From contig NZ_JASBQQ010000004.1 of the NCBI RefSeq assembly GCF_029961185.1, positions 248,001 through 312,000 on the forward strand: 64,000 nucleotides of DNA, in the 5' to 3' direction. The position numbers and the translations under genes are program-made. This DNA is from Albidovulum aestuarii (GTDB lineage: Bacteria > Pseudomonadota > Alphaproteobacteria > Rhodobacterales > Rhodobacteraceae). Position 1 is the first letter of the stretch. Each line of letters starts with the position of its first letter. Shown piece by piece: positions 44,434-53,924 of the stretch. Under the pieces are notes generated by a model. It was not told the DNA's origin, did no database searches, and was given only the letters and a program-made list of their open reading frames with translations.

Positions 44434-45944
44434 CCGCCCGCAACCGCCGCCGGAACCGCGACAGTGCAGGCATAGTGCAGCCCGCCTTCGGGCAACGACG
44501 GCGACCATATTCCCCGGTGGAGGTGCTGAGCGCCGATCAGGTCACAGCGATCCATCACGCAGGCCTCGATATCCTCGCCCGCTTCGGCCTGCGCGTGCTC
44601 GATCCGACGGCTCGTGCCCTGTACGCAAGGTCCGGGGCCGCGGTTTCGGACAATGTGGTTCGGCTCGATCCCGGGCTGGTTGCCGAACGCCTTGCGACCG
44701 TGCCGCAAAGTTTCACTCTTCACGCCCGCAACCCCGTCCATGACGTCAGCGTCGGCGGCGATATGTGCGTCTACACTTCCGTCGGCGGCCCGGCTTATGT
44801 GATGGACAATGACCGCGGCCGCCGGGATGGAACCTTCGCCGAAATGTGTGACTACATGCGGCTCGTGCAGGTACTGAACGTCATCCACCAGGAGGGCGGC
44901 GGCCCGTTTGAGCCGATGGACCTGCCGGCCAACACCCGCCACCTCGACATCTACCGCGCTCAGATTGGGCTTCTTGACAAGACCTGGCAGGGCCAGACGC
45001 TGGGCCGCGCCCGCACGATGGACGGCATCAACATGGCCGCAATCGCCCTCGGAACGACGCCCGAGGGATTGGAAGACCGGCCTGCGCTGGTCGGCGTCAT
45101 CAACACCAACTCGCCTCTGCAACTCGATATTCCGATGGCCGAGGGGCTGATTGCCATGGCGGAACACGGGCAGGCGCTGGCGATTACGCCCTTCACGCTC
45201 GCGGGCGCGATGGCGCCGGTGACGCTCGCCGGTGCCCTCGCCCAGCAGCATGCCGAAGCGATGGCGGGGATCGTGCTGACCCAGATCGTTCGACCCGGCG
45301 CGCCGGTCCTCTATGGCGGCTTCACCTCGAATGTCGACATGCGGTCGGGCGCACCTGCCTTCGGTACACCCGAATACGTCAAGGCGGCGCAGGCCTCGGG
45401 CCAGCTCGCCCGCCACATCCGCGTGCCCTTCCGGTCCTCGAATGTCACCGCAGCGAACGAGGTCGATGCGCAGGCGGCCTATGAGAGCCAGATGGCGCTC
45501 TGGGGCGCGCTGATGGGCGGCGCGCATCTTCTGGAACATGGCGCGGGATGGATGCATGGCGGGCTGACGGCCAGCTTCGAAAAGCTCATCCTCGATGCCG
45601 AGCTTCTGATGATGATGGACGCCTATTTCGACCCCATCGATACGTCTGCCGAGGCGCTGGCGCTGGATGCGATCCGTGAGGCGGGACCGGGCGGACATTT
45701 CTTCGGCACCAGCCACACGATGGCGCGGTACGAAACCGCGTTCCACGCGCCTTTGTTGTCGAATTGGGACAACTATCCGACATGGCTTGACCGCGGCGGC
45801 ATCGACGCGCGGGCCCGCGCCAACACCGTCTGGAAGACGTTGCTGGCAGAATATGAAGAACCGGAACTCGACCCTGCCGTGGCCGAGGCGCTTGACGACT
45901 ACGTCGCCCGCCGAAAGGCCGAGGGCGGCGCGCCTATGAACTGA
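44430..45944 (+). CDS. MttB-superfamily (COG5598) methyltransferase, non-pyrrolysine (copy 3)
   Basis: A 504-residue trimethylamine methyltransferase family protein without an internal amber codon. Core motifs closely match copy 1 at 17494: INTNSPLQLDIPMAEGLI, GAMAPVTLAG, VRPGAPVLYGGFTSNVDMRS. The start is GTG 44430, overlapping the stop of the TMADH-like gene (GTGA), so a methyl-transfer step and an oxidative demethylation step are coupled. The CocE gene follows after eight bases. No corrinoid protein gene is present in the operon. Confidence 0.88.
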   Translation: MTARNRRRNRDSAGIVQPAFGQRRRPYSPVEVLSADQVTAIHHAGLDILARFGLRVLDPTARALYARSGAAVSDNVVRLDPGLVAERLATVPQSFTLHARNPVHDVSVGGDMCVYTSVGGPAYVMDNDRGRRDGTFAEMCDYMRLVQVLNVIHQEGGGPFEPMDLPANTRHLDIYRAQIGLLDKTWQGQTLGRARTMDGINMAAIALGTTPEGLEDRPALVGVINTNSPLQLDIPMAEGLIAMAEHGQALAITPFTLAGAMAPVTLAGALAQQHAEAMAGIVLTQIVRPGAPVLYGGFTSNVDMRSGAPAFGTPEYVKAAQASGQLARHIRVPFRSSNVTAANEVDAQAAYESQMALWGALMGGAHLLEHGAGWMHGGLTASFEKLILDAELLMMMDAYFDPIDTSAEALALDAIREAGPGGHFFGTSHTMARYETAFHAPLLSNWDNYPTWLDRGGIDARARANTVWKTLLAEYEEPELDPAVAEALDDYVARRKAEGGAPMN

Positions 45945-45952
45945 GGGAGCCG

Positions 45953-47971
45953 ATGACGACGATCCGCGAGACATTTCCGAACGAGGTCGAGATTGTCGAG
46001 AATATCTTCGTCCCGATGCCCGACGGCACACGCCTCGCGGCCAAGCTCTGGCGGACGAAGGGCGTGGGGCCCGTGCCCGCGATCCTCGAATACCTGCCTT
46101 ACCGGAAGCGCGAGGGAACGCGTGGCCGCGACCAGAAGATGCATGCATGGCTGGCAGGTCACGGCTATGCCTGCTTGCGGCTCGACATCAGGGGAACCGG
46201 CGACAGCGAGGGGCTGATCGACGATGAGTATACCGAGCAGGAGATCGTTGACGGTTGCCATGCGATCGCATGGATCGCCGCACAGGACTGGTGCGACGGA
46301 CAGGTCGCGATGTACGGAATTTCCTGGGGCGGGTTCAACGGCCTCCAGATCGCCGCCCGACGGCCGCCGACCCTCAAGACGATCATCACGGTGGGCTCCA
46401 CCGACGACCGCTATGCGACCGATGTCCACTATGTCGGCGGGTGCCTCTCAAAGGACAATTTCGACTGGTCGGCCACCATGCTCGCCCATAACGACTTGCC
46501 GCCCGACCCGGATATCGTCGGGCCAAAGTGGCGCGAGATGTGGCAGGCCCGGATGCGCCACAACGCGCCGTGGATCCTCCACTGGCTGGCCCATCAGCGG
46601 CGCGACAGCTACTGGCGGCACGGTTCGGTCTGCGAAGACTTCTCGGCCATCGACATCCCGGTCTTCGCGGTCTCTGGCTGGGCCGACAACTATTCCGAAA
46701 GCGTACCGCGCCTTCTGGCGGGGCTATCGGGCCCAAGGCGCGGGTTGATCGGCCCCTGGGCGCATTCCTTCCCGCATGACGTGGCGGTCGAACCCGCCAT
46801 CGGCTGGCTGCAGGAGGTGAAACGCTGGTGCGATCACTGGATGAAGGGCGTCCCGGGTGGAGTCATGGAGGACCCGATGTACCGGGTCTGGATGCAGGAA
46901 AGCGTGCCGCCGTCGACCTGCTACCTTGAACGCCAGGGACGCTGGGTAGCCGAGGCGGACTGGCCGTCGCCCCGGATCGAACACCGGGCGCTACATCTGA
47001 ACGCGGGCAGGCGGCTTGGGTCGGAACCGTCGGAGAGCGAGGACGCCACCATCTGCTCACCCCTCTGGGTCGGCCTCGCCTCAGGTGAGGTCGGGCGCTA
47101 TGGCGAGGACGCCGAATGGCCGACCGACCAGCGCGAGGATGACGGCGGATCGCTCGTCTTCCTGTCCGAGCCGCTACCGGGTCGCACCGAAATCCTCGGA
47201 GCACCGCAACTGCATCTGCGGTTTTCCTGCGACAAGCCGCTGGCTCTGGTCGCGGTCAGGCTGAACGACGTGATGCCCGACGGCCGGTCCACGCGGGTCA
47301 CGCTCGGCTGCCTGAACCTGACTCACCGGGAAGGCCACAGCGACCCCAAGCCGCTGGAGCCGGGAAAGGTCTACGACGCCATCATCGACCTTGACGACAT
47401 CGCCCATGCCTTCCCGGCGGGCCACCGGATCGCGGTCGCGCTTTCGACGACTTACTGGCCAATCGCATGGCCGTCGCCCGAGCTAGCCACGCTGACCATG
47501 CGGACGGGTGAGACGTGGCTTGATCTGCCGGTCCGTCCCTCAGATCCGGCTGACAGCACCTTGCGCACCTTTGATCCGCCAGAGATGGCGTCGCCGACGC
47601 CTTCGACTGATCTTCCCACTGAACCGGCGGTGCGGCGCACCGTCGCACGCGACCTTCTGAGCGGCGAAATGGTCGTCGACTTCCCGCGCTGGACCTATGC
47701 GCACGAGATGCCGGATATAGGTCAGACCGTGATATCGGACGCCTTCGCCCGCTATCGCATCACCGATGGCGATCCCCTCTCAGCGACCTGCGAAACCGGG
47801 GCGAATGTCATCATTCACCGCAAGGACGGTGCATTCGGTCATCATTCAACCGGCAGGCTTTCCTGCGACGCCACCCATTTCCGGGTCGAGACGACCCTGC
47901 GGATCACCGAAAACGACACGACAGTGTTCGAGCGCGAATGGGACGAAAGGATCCCGCGTGACAATGTGTAA
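45953..47971 (+). CDS. CocE/NonD family hydrolase (module B)
   Basis: A 672-residue cytoplasmic hydrolase with alpha/beta core, cap and C-terminal jelly roll. Triad motifs: Ser in MYGISWGGFNGLQIAARRPP, Asp in VSGWADNYSES, His in IGPWAHSFPH. Sequence blocks match the second CocE of module A more than the first. It sits between an MttB gene and the second Dpp-type importer, as expected if it cuts the imported molecule and frees a methylated amine. Substrate unknown. Confidence 0.92.
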   Translation: MTTIRETFPNEVEIVENIFVPMPDGTRLAAKLWRTKGVGPVPAILEYLPYRKREGTRGRDQKMHAWLAGHGYACLRLDIRGTGDSEGLIDDEYTEQEIVDGCHAIAWIAAQDWCDGQVAMYGISWGGFNGLQIAARRPPTLKTIITVGSTDDRYATDVHYVGGCLSKDNFDWSATMLAHNDLPPDPDIVGPKWREMWQARMRHNAPWILHWLAHQRRDSYWRHGSVCEDFSAIDIPVFAVSGWADNYSESVPRLLAGLSGPRRGLIGPWAHSFPHDVAVEPAIGWLQEVKRWCDHWMKGVPGGVMEDPMYRVWMQESVPPSTCYLERQGRWVAEADWPSPRIEHRALHLNAGRRLGSEPSESEDATICSPLWVGLASGEVGRYGEDAEWPTDQREDDGGSLVFLSEPLPGRTEILGAPQLHLRFSCDKPLALVAVRLNDVMPDGRSTRVTLGCLNLTHREGHSDPKPLEPGKVYDAIIDLDDIAHAFPAGHRIAVALSTTYWPIAWPSPELATLTMRTGETWLDLPVRPSDPADSTLRTFDPPEMASPTPSTDLPTEPAVRRTVARDLLSGEMVVDFPRWTYAHEMPDIGQTVISDAFARYRITDGDPLSATCETGANVIIHRKDGAFGHHSTGRLSCDATHFRVETTLRITENDTTVFEREWDERIPRDNV

Positions 47972-47992
47972 GAGGGGGCACCTGGCGGCCAG

Positions 47993-48943
47993 ATGCTGAG
48001 ATACGCCATCAAGCGCATCGCCCTTGCTTTCGTGATCCTGATCACGGTGATGCTGGCGATGTACGCGATGGTGTTCCTCGTGCCCGGCGATCCGGCCTCG
48101 CTCGCGCTCGGGCCACGGGCCACGCCGGAACTGAAGGAACTGCTGCGCGAGAGGATGGGGTTGGATGAGCCCGTCCTGATGCAGGTCTGGCACTTCTTCC
48201 ACAACGCGCTGACCGGCGATCTGGGCTATGACGTGTGGTCCAAGCGGCCTGTTCTCGACCAGATCCTTGAGTTTTTCCCGAACACGCTGATCCTGGGGAT
48301 CACCGCGCTTGGCTGGGCCGTTGTCCTGGGCATCGCCCTTGGCTGCGCCGCGGTTGTCTGGCGGGGCACTGTCACCGACCGACTTCTGGGCGTCCTGTCG
48401 GTCGGGCTGATTTCGGTCCCCGCCTTCGTCGTCGCGATCTATGCGATCCTGATCTTCGCGGTCTGGCTGCGCTGGCTGCCCGCGATCGGGGCCGGCACGC
48501 CGGGTGATATCGGCAGCCAGATCCGCGCGCTGATCCTGCCCGCCTTCGCGCTTGGCATCGGCTGGGTCGGATATCTCGCGCGTCTGGTGCGCGCCTCGCT
48601 GCTGGAGGTGATGGGGGAGAACTACATCCGCACCGCCCGGGCCTTTGGATTGCCTGAGCGTCGCGTCGTCTTCCGCTACGCCCTGCGCGTCGCGATCATT
48701 CCCACCATTGCGCTTCTGGCGGTTGGGCTCGGCTCAATCCTTTCAAGCGCGGTCTTCGTGGAAACCGTCTTTGGCAGGCCCGGAATTGGTACGCTGATCA
48801 CCGGTGCCGTTCAGAAGCGGAATTATCCGGTCGTCATGGGCACGGTCCTTTTCATGACCGCCTTCTACCTTTTCATCGTCACCGCCGCCGATCTTCTGAT
48901 TGCGCGGCTCGATCCGAGGGTGCGCGATGTCTTCCGGCGGTAA
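47993..48943 (+). CDS. ABC transporter permease, DppB type
   Basis: A 316-residue permease, paralogue of the module A DppB. It opens MLRYAIKRIALAFVILITVM with LVPGDPASLALGPRATPELK, and the EAA loop IRTARAFGLPERRVVFRYAL. It shares long near-identical stretches with module A, for example FVVAIYAILIFAVWLRWLPA. It overlaps the DppC-type start by 17 bases. Confidence 0.93.
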   Translation: MLRYAIKRIALAFVILITVMLAMYAMVFLVPGDPASLALGPRATPELKELLRERMGLDEPVLMQVWHFFHNALTGDLGYDVWSKRPVLDQILEFFPNTLILGITALGWAVVLGIALGCAAVVWRGTVTDRLLGVLSVGLISVPAFVVAIYAILIFAVWLRWLPAIGAGTPGDIGSQIRALILPAFALGIGWVGYLARLVRASLLEVMGENYIRTARAFGLPERRVVFRYALRVAIIPTIALLAVGLGSILSSAVFVETVFGRPGIGTLITGAVQKRNYPVVMGTVLFMTAFYLFIVTAADLLIARLDPRVRDVFRR

Positions 48944-49784
48944 GTTCAGGGTGCTCCGTGCGCTGCTCTCTGACCCGATGGGGGCGCTCGGGCTGATCCT
49001 TGTCCTGCTTTTTGTCGCGATGGCGCTCTTCGCGCCCTGGGTCGCACCCGCCGATCCGATCAAGCTGAACGTTATGGAAAAATTTCAGCCACCGTCGCTG
49101 TCGCACCTTGCAGGTACCGACCAACTGGGCCGGGACCTTCTGTCGCGCATCATCTTCGGGGCGCGGACGGCCCTGTCGATCGCGCTGACATCGGTCGGGC
49201 TTGCCGGGTTAGGCGGGCTGATCCTTGGTATGATCGCTGGGTTCGGGCCGCGCTGGCTGGATGCGCTACTGGTGCTCGCGTTCGACTCGATGTCGTCGCT
49301 GCCGATGATCATGTTCGCGCTTGCGGTCATCACCATCGTCGGCCCCGGCACCGGGACGCTGATCCTTGTCGTCGTCCTCGTCTCGATCCCCGCCTATGCG
49401 CGATTGATCCGCGCCCAGACGCTGAGCCTTGCGGGTGCAGACTTCATCGTGGCCGAGCGCGCGATGGGGGCATCGTCTGCCCGTATCCTCTTCCGCCACC
49501 TGTTGCCGAACGTGGTCGGCCCCCTGGTCATCCTTCTGTCGATGGATGTGCCGATCGTGATCATGCTTGAGGCCGGGCTTTCCTACCTCAACCTCGGGGT
49601 CAGGCCGCCGACGCCATCATGGGGCAACATCCTTTACGACGGTTACACCTCGATCCGTGCGGCGCCCTATATGGTGCTGATCGCGGGTTTGCCGCTGGTC
49701 CTGTCCACGCTCGGCTTCACCTTCCTCGGCGAAGGGCTGCGCGACGCGCTTGACCCAAAGCTTAGACGGGGGGCGGCGCGATGA
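48927..49784 (+). CDS. ABC transporter permease, DppC type
   Basis: A 285-residue permease with first helix at MGALGLILVLLFVAMALFAP, then SHLAGTDQLGRDLLSRIIFG, and the EAA loop VAERAMGASSARILFRHLLP. ATG 48927 gives the standard DppC N-terminal tail. The stop overlaps the DppD-type start as ATGA. Paralogue of the module A DppC. Confidence 0.92.
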   Translation: MSSGGKFRVLRALLSDPMGALGLILVLLFVAMALFAPWVAPADPIKLNVMEKFQPPSLSHLAGTDQLGRDLLSRIIFGARTALSIALTSVGLAGLGGLILGMIAGFGPRWLDALLVLAFDSMSSLPMIMFALAVITIVGPGTGTLILVVVLVSIPAYARLIRAQTLSLAGADFIVAERAMGASSARILFRHLLPNVVGPLVILLSMDVPIVIMLEAGLSYLNLGVRPPTPSWGNILYDGYTSIRAAPYMVLIAGLPLVLSTLGFTFLGEGLRDALDPKLRRGAAR

Positions 49785-50752
49785 GCGAAGCGGTCCTGTC
49801 AGTCGAGAACCTGTCGCTGCGATACCGCGTTCCCGGGGGTACGGTCGCGGCACTCAGGAACGTGAGCCTTGCCGTGCGACAGGGCGAGGTGCTGGGCATC
49901 GCGGGTGAAAGCGGCTGCGGCAAGTCGACCCTTGCCTCAGCGATGATCGACCTGATGGGAGCAAATGCCGAAATCACCTCGGGCGCGGTCTGCCTGAACG
50001 GGTGTGACATCCTCTCCCTGCCGCGCGCAGAACGGCGACGGCTGCGCGGGCGCGAGATCGCGATGGTCTTCCAGGATCCTATGACCGCCTTCAGCCCGGT
50101 CCTGACCGTCGGTGCGCAGCTTGTCGACTTTCAGTTCAACCTCGATGGCGTAACAGGGCGCGAGAAATGGAGCCGTGCGCGGGATATGCTGGCGCGTGTC
50201 GGCCTGTCGGACCCGGACCTCGCGATGGGACGGTTCCCGCATGAACTGTCGGGTGGCATGCGCCAGCGCGCGGCCATCGCGGCGGCGCTTCTGATGCGGC
50301 CCGCCGTTCTGATCGCAGATGAACCGACGACCGCGCTGGACGTGACGATGGAGGCGCAGATCGTCCACCTTCTGCGCGAGTTGCAGGCGGATTACCAGTG
50401 CGCAATCGTTATCGTCACGCACCATCTGGGCGTGATTGCCGAACTGTGCGACCGGGTCGCGGTCATGTATGCGGGCGAGGTGGTCGAAGAGGCACCGGTC
50501 GACGCGCTCTACCACGATCCCCGCCACCCCTATACCCGCGCGCTTCTGTCCTGCGACCCGGCCGGGATCGAGGCGGCGACGGGCAGGCTGCCGGCGATCG
50601 GTGGGCGGCTGCCTGACCTGTCCGACCTACCGCCCGGCTGCACCTTCGCCGCCCGCTGCGGGATCGCGACAGATCGTTGCCGGACGGTGCCGCCGCCGTG
50701 CGTGGCGCTTGGTCCAGACCGAAGCGCCCTTTGCCACGAGGTTGCGCCATGA
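49781..50752 (+). CDS. ABC transporter ATP-binding protein, DppD type
   Basis: A 323-residue ATPase. Walker A is GESGCGKSTLASAM, the signature LSGGMRQRAAIAAAL, Walker B VLIADEPTTALD. The C-terminal Cys motif is GCTFAARCGIATDRC. It overlaps both neighbours by four bases. It works with the following DppF-type ATPase to power the importer. Confidence 0.93.
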   Translation: MSEAVLSVENLSLRYRVPGGTVAALRNVSLAVRQGEVLGIAGESGCGKSTLASAMIDLMGANAEITSGAVCLNGCDILSLPRAERRRLRGREIAMVFQDPMTAFSPVLTVGAQLVDFQFNLDGVTGREKWSRARDMLARVGLSDPDLAMGRFPHELSGGMRQRAAIAAALLMRPAVLIADEPTTALDVTMEAQIVHLLRELQADYQCAIVIVTHHLGVIAELCDRVAVMYAGEVVEEAPVDALYHDPRHPYTRALLSCDPAGIEAATGRLPAIGGRLPDLSDLPPGCTFAARCGIATDRCRTVPPPCVALGPDRSALCHEVAP

Positions 50753-51735
50753 CCGCGCTTCTGTCGATCCGCGACGTCAGCGTCGTCCTGCCGACGGGCG
50801 GCTGGTTTGGGGGTGCCGCGCCACTGAATATCCTTGCTGGCGTCACGCTCGACCTCATGCCGGGCGAGACGCTGGGGCTTGTCGGGGAAAGCGGATCGGG
50901 CAAGACCACGCTCGCCCGCGCGATTCTCGGGTTGCAGCCGATCAGCGCCGGTCGGGTCCGTTTCGATGGCAGGGATCTGATCCACTCCGCAGGTTTCAAG
51001 GCGATCCGACCGCGAACGGCGCTGATGTTTCAGGACGCGACGGCATCGCTTTCCCCGCGCATGACGGTGGGCGACGCGGTGACCGAGCCTTTCTCGATCC
51101 ATGGCGTTGCAGTGAGAAATCACCGGGACAAGGCCGCCGAGCTTCTGGCCGAGGTCGGCCTTCCGCCTGAAATGGCGACGCGTTACCCGCACGAGCTATC
51201 TGGCGGGCAGGCCCGGCGTGTGGGTGTCGCGCGGGCGCTGGCGCTGAAACCTGCGCTCGTGATCGCTGATGAGCCGACGGCGGGGCTCGATGTCTCGGTG
51301 CAGGCGGAAATCCTGAACCTCATGGCCGACCTGAAGGACAGGCACGGGCTGAGTTACCTGATCATCACTCACAATCTGGCGCTGGTCCGGCACGTGGCCG
51401 ACCGCATCGCGGTGCTCTATCTCGGGCGGCTGGTCGAAACTGGTCCTACGCGCGCCATCTTTGCCGAACCCCGCCACCCCTACACACAAAGCCTGATCGC
51501 GGCAGAACCAAAGCCCGACCCGCGCAAGCGCCGTGCCGATCTGGCGATCCGTGGCGAGATTCCAAGCATTCTGCGCCGTCCGAAGGGATGCGAATTCCAC
51601 ACGCGATGCCCCTTGGCCGAGGACATCTGCCGTACGACCCCGCCTGCTCTGAAGGAACTCGGTTACGGCCGTTCGGTGCGCTGCCATTTTACTGAAACCA
51701 CAACTGAGGGAGGAAGACATGAACTGGAACACTGA
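50749..51735 (+). CDS. ABC transporter ATP-binding protein, DppF type
   Basis: A 328-residue ATPase. Walker A is GESGSGKTTLARAI, the signature LSGGQARRVGVARAL, Walker B LVIADEPTAGLD, and the Cys motif GCEFHTRCPLAEDIC. ATG 50749 overlaps the previous stop. Its 3' end overlaps the binding-protein gene by 17 bases and contains that gene's ribosome site. Confidence 0.93.
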   Translation: MTALLSIRDVSVVLPTGGWFGGAAPLNILAGVTLDLMPGETLGLVGESGSGKTTLARAILGLQPISAGRVRFDGRDLIHSAGFKAIRPRTALMFQDATASLSPRMTVGDAVTEPFSIHGVAVRNHRDKAAELLAEVGLPPEMATRYPHELSGGQARRVGVARALALKPALVIADEPTAGLDVSVQAEILNLMADLKDRHGLSYLIITHNLALVRHVADRIAVLYLGRLVETGPTRAIFAEPRHPYTQSLIAAEPKPDPRKRRADLAIRGEIPSILRRPKGCEFHTRCPLAEDICRTTPPALKELGYGRSVRCHFTETTTEGGRHELEH

Positions 51736-53269
51736 CAGACGGCAATTCCTGAAACTCACTGGCGCCGGTCTGGCCGCTGCGGCCGCCTCGCCGCATTTCG
51801 CCTGGGCCGCCGAGGGCGATACGCTGCGCATCCGTGTGACCTCCGATTTCCAGGTGCTGGACCCCTGGGGGATCATCGGGGAACTGGATGAGATCATACC
51901 GCGCTGCACGCAGGTCTCACTTGTGCGGATGGGTGACATGCGCGCGGGCAATCAGTGGGAGCTCTACGCTGCCGAAAAACTGGAATGGCTCGATGGTACG
52001 CGGCTGGCCTTCACGTTGCGCGAGGGCCTTGTCTGGACGGGTGACTACGGCCCCGTGACCGCCAATGACGTCAAATTTTCTTACGAACGCATCGCCGGGT
52101 CGGACAGCGCCTGGGCTTACCAGTTCGAGAAACTGAAGGAGGTCGAGGTGATCGACGACCGGAACGGCGTCATCCACCTGACCGAGGCCTTCGCGCCCTT
52201 CATCGTCATCGCGATGCCCTATTACGGGGGGCATATCGTCTGCAAGGCGGCGGTCGAGGCCGCGGGCGGCCAGTATACGACCGAGATCCCGGCCCAGTGC
52301 GGGCCCTACCTGCTTGGCAGTTGGGAACAGCAGCAGAAGGTGACGCTGGTCACGAACCCGGCCTGGAGCGGTGAAAAGCCCGCCTTCGCGACGGTCGAGA
52401 TCTACATCGTGACCGACGATCAGGCGGCACAGCTTGCCTATGAGGCCGATGCATTCGACTACACCCGCCTCGCACCCGGCGCGGTCAAGCAGCTGAAAGA
52501 CGCGATGCCACAAGGCGCGACACTGATCGAGGCGGAGTCGACCCGCTATGTCTGGCTGACCATCAACCAGAACGCCGAACCGTTGAAAGACATCCGCGTA
52601 CGGCAGGCGATCCAGTACGCTTATGACAGCGACGCAGTACTTCAGGGTGCCTATGACGGTCTAGTCAGCCGTTCGGCAGGCGTCGTTCAGCCCGGCACCG
52701 CCTTTGCGCGTGAAAAGAACATCATCGACACACGCGACGTTGAAAAGGCCAAGGCGCTTCTGGCCGAGGCCGGGGCAGAGGGGTTGACGCTGAACCTCGT
52801 GACGCAGACGGATTCAACCTCGCAGGCCATCTCCCAGATCATCCAGGCAAGCCTTGCCGAGGCCGGGATCACCGTCGTGATCCAGCCGACCGAGGATGCT
52901 GCCTACTGGGCCCTGGGTGATAAGACGGCCGGGGACGATTACCTGTCGCTGGAACTTGTCCTTCAAAGCTTCGCGGGAGGCGTGGACCCGACCGAAAACC
53001 TCGTCTGGTTCCGCCCGGACCAGATCGGCGTCTACAACTGGACATTCTTCGACAGCGCAGAATACGAGGAGCTCTACCAGAAGTCGCTGACCGAACTGGA
53101 CACCGAAAAGCGCCGGGCCATGTTCAACCGGATGGAGGACCTGATGGAGGAGTCGGGATCGTTCGTCTTCATCTGCTTTGAGCCGCTGGTGGCGATCCAC
53201 GATTCAAATATCGGCCCGGTCATCCTTTCCGACGGGCACCCCGATCCGGTAAGGTTCACGCGAACCTGA
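51719..53269 (+). CDS. Dipeptide/oligopeptide-type substrate-binding protein (family 5), Tat-exported
   Basis: A 516-residue binding protein of the SBP_bac_5 family. The twin-arginine signal is TDRRQFLKLTGAGLAAAAAS with cleavage near AWAAEG. Family blocks: NDVKFSYERIAGSD, KDIRVRQAIQYAYDSDAV, RDVEKAKALLAEAGAEGLTL. GGGAGG stands just before ATG 51719. Unlike module A, the gene is last in its transporter operon. It resembles the module A protein throughout, so the two ligands are probably related. A perfect hairpin follows the stop. Confidence 0.91.
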   Translation: MNWNTDRRQFLKLTGAGLAAAAASPHFAWAAEGDTLRIRVTSDFQVLDPWGIIGELDEIIPRCTQVSLVRMGDMRAGNQWELYAAEKLEWLDGTRLAFTLREGLVWTGDYGPVTANDVKFSYERIAGSDSAWAYQFEKLKEVEVIDDRNGVIHLTEAFAPFIVIAMPYYGGHIVCKAAVEAAGGQYTTEIPAQCGPYLLGSWEQQQKVTLVTNPAWSGEKPAFATVEIYIVTDDQAAQLAYEADAFDYTRLAPGAVKQLKDAMPQGATLIEAESTRYVWLTINQNAEPLKDIRVRQAIQYAYDSDAVLQGAYDGLVSRSAGVVQPGTAFAREKNIIDTRDVEKAKALLAEAGAEGLTLNLVTQTDSTSQAISQIIQASLAEAGITVVIQPTEDAAYWALGDKTAGDDYLSLELVLQSFAGGVDPTENLVWFRPDQIGVYNWTFFDSAEYEELYQKSLTELDTEKRRAMFNRMEDLMEESGSFVFICFEPLVAIHDSNIGPVILSDGHPDPVRFTRT

Positions 53270-53277
53270 CCTTGCGG

Positions 53278-53299
53278 CGGCGCCCTTTGCCGGGCGCCG
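53278..53299 (+). terminator. Perfect 8-base GC stem-loop after the binding-protein gene
   Basis: Arms CGGCGCCC (53278-53285) and GGGCGCCG (53292-53299) pair fully around a 6-base loop. No T run follows, so it may act as a 3' RNA stabiliser, as for the module A hairpin after its binding-protein gene. The TetR gene begins 20 bases later. Confidence 0.5.
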
Positions 53300-53318
53300 T
53301 CACCATCCGGGGATCCTG

Positions 53319-53924
53319 ATGCCGCAGAAAGCCACGTCGCCAAAATATGTCCGACTGACCGGAGAGGAGCGGCGCGCCCGGCTGATAGAGGCGGGTCTGG
53401 CCTGCATGGCGCGGGGCGGTATCCAGGAATTCACCGTGGATAAGATCTGCGCCGAGGCGGGCGTGTCGCGCGGGTTGATCATCCATCATTTCGGTTCGAT
53501 GAACGCGCTTTTGACCGCAGTCTACGCGACGATGTATGACGGGTCGACCAAGCTCACCCGTGACCTCGCCCCCGGTGAAACGCGGCTGGCCGCTCTGCTT
53601 AATGCATTCTTCGCACCTGAAGTCTTCAACCGTGAAGCCTTCAATATCTGGCTTACCCTCTGGGGACAAATCTCGATCAACCCTGACCTCAGAGACGAGC
53701 ATCGGGTGCAATACGCGGACTATGTTCGTGACGTTGCGGACGCGATCAGCGAGGTGGCGGTGGCGCGTGGGAGGAATGTCGATGCCGATGCTCTGGCCCG
53801 CTCGCTCGTCTGCCTGATTGACGGCCTCGGCATCCAGCACTGCATCGAGCCGACGTCGATGCAGGCCGACGATGCGAAAGCGGCGTGTCGGTTCTTCCTG
53901 CTGCCACATCTCGGCAGCTTCTGA
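53319..53924 (+). CDS. TetR-family regulator, BetI-like
   Basis: A 201-residue regulator. The HTH is FTVDKICAEAGVSRGLIIHHFGSMNALLTA, here split for reading as FTVDKICAEAGVSRGL and IIHHFGSMNALL; the IIHHFG segment resembles BetI, the choline/betaine repressor. The C-terminal domain also has the BetI-like length. It closes module B as another TetR closes module A. Likely a local repressor with a betaine-like ligand; the ligand is inference. Confidence 0.87.
   Translation: MPQKATSPKYVRLTGEERRARLIEAGLACMARGGIQEFTVDKICAEAGVSRGLIIHHFGSMNALLTAVYATMYDGSTKLTRDLAPGETRLAALLNAFFAPEVFNREAFNIWLTLWGQISINPDLRDEHRVQYADYVRDVADAISEVAVARGRNVDADALARSLVCLIDGLGIQHCIEPTSMQADDAKAACRFFLLPHLGSF

Noticed and set aside
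44412-46148. 578-codon minus-strand frame across MttB copy 3 and the CocE start
   Set aside because: It spans two real genes and their junction and has no conserved motif.
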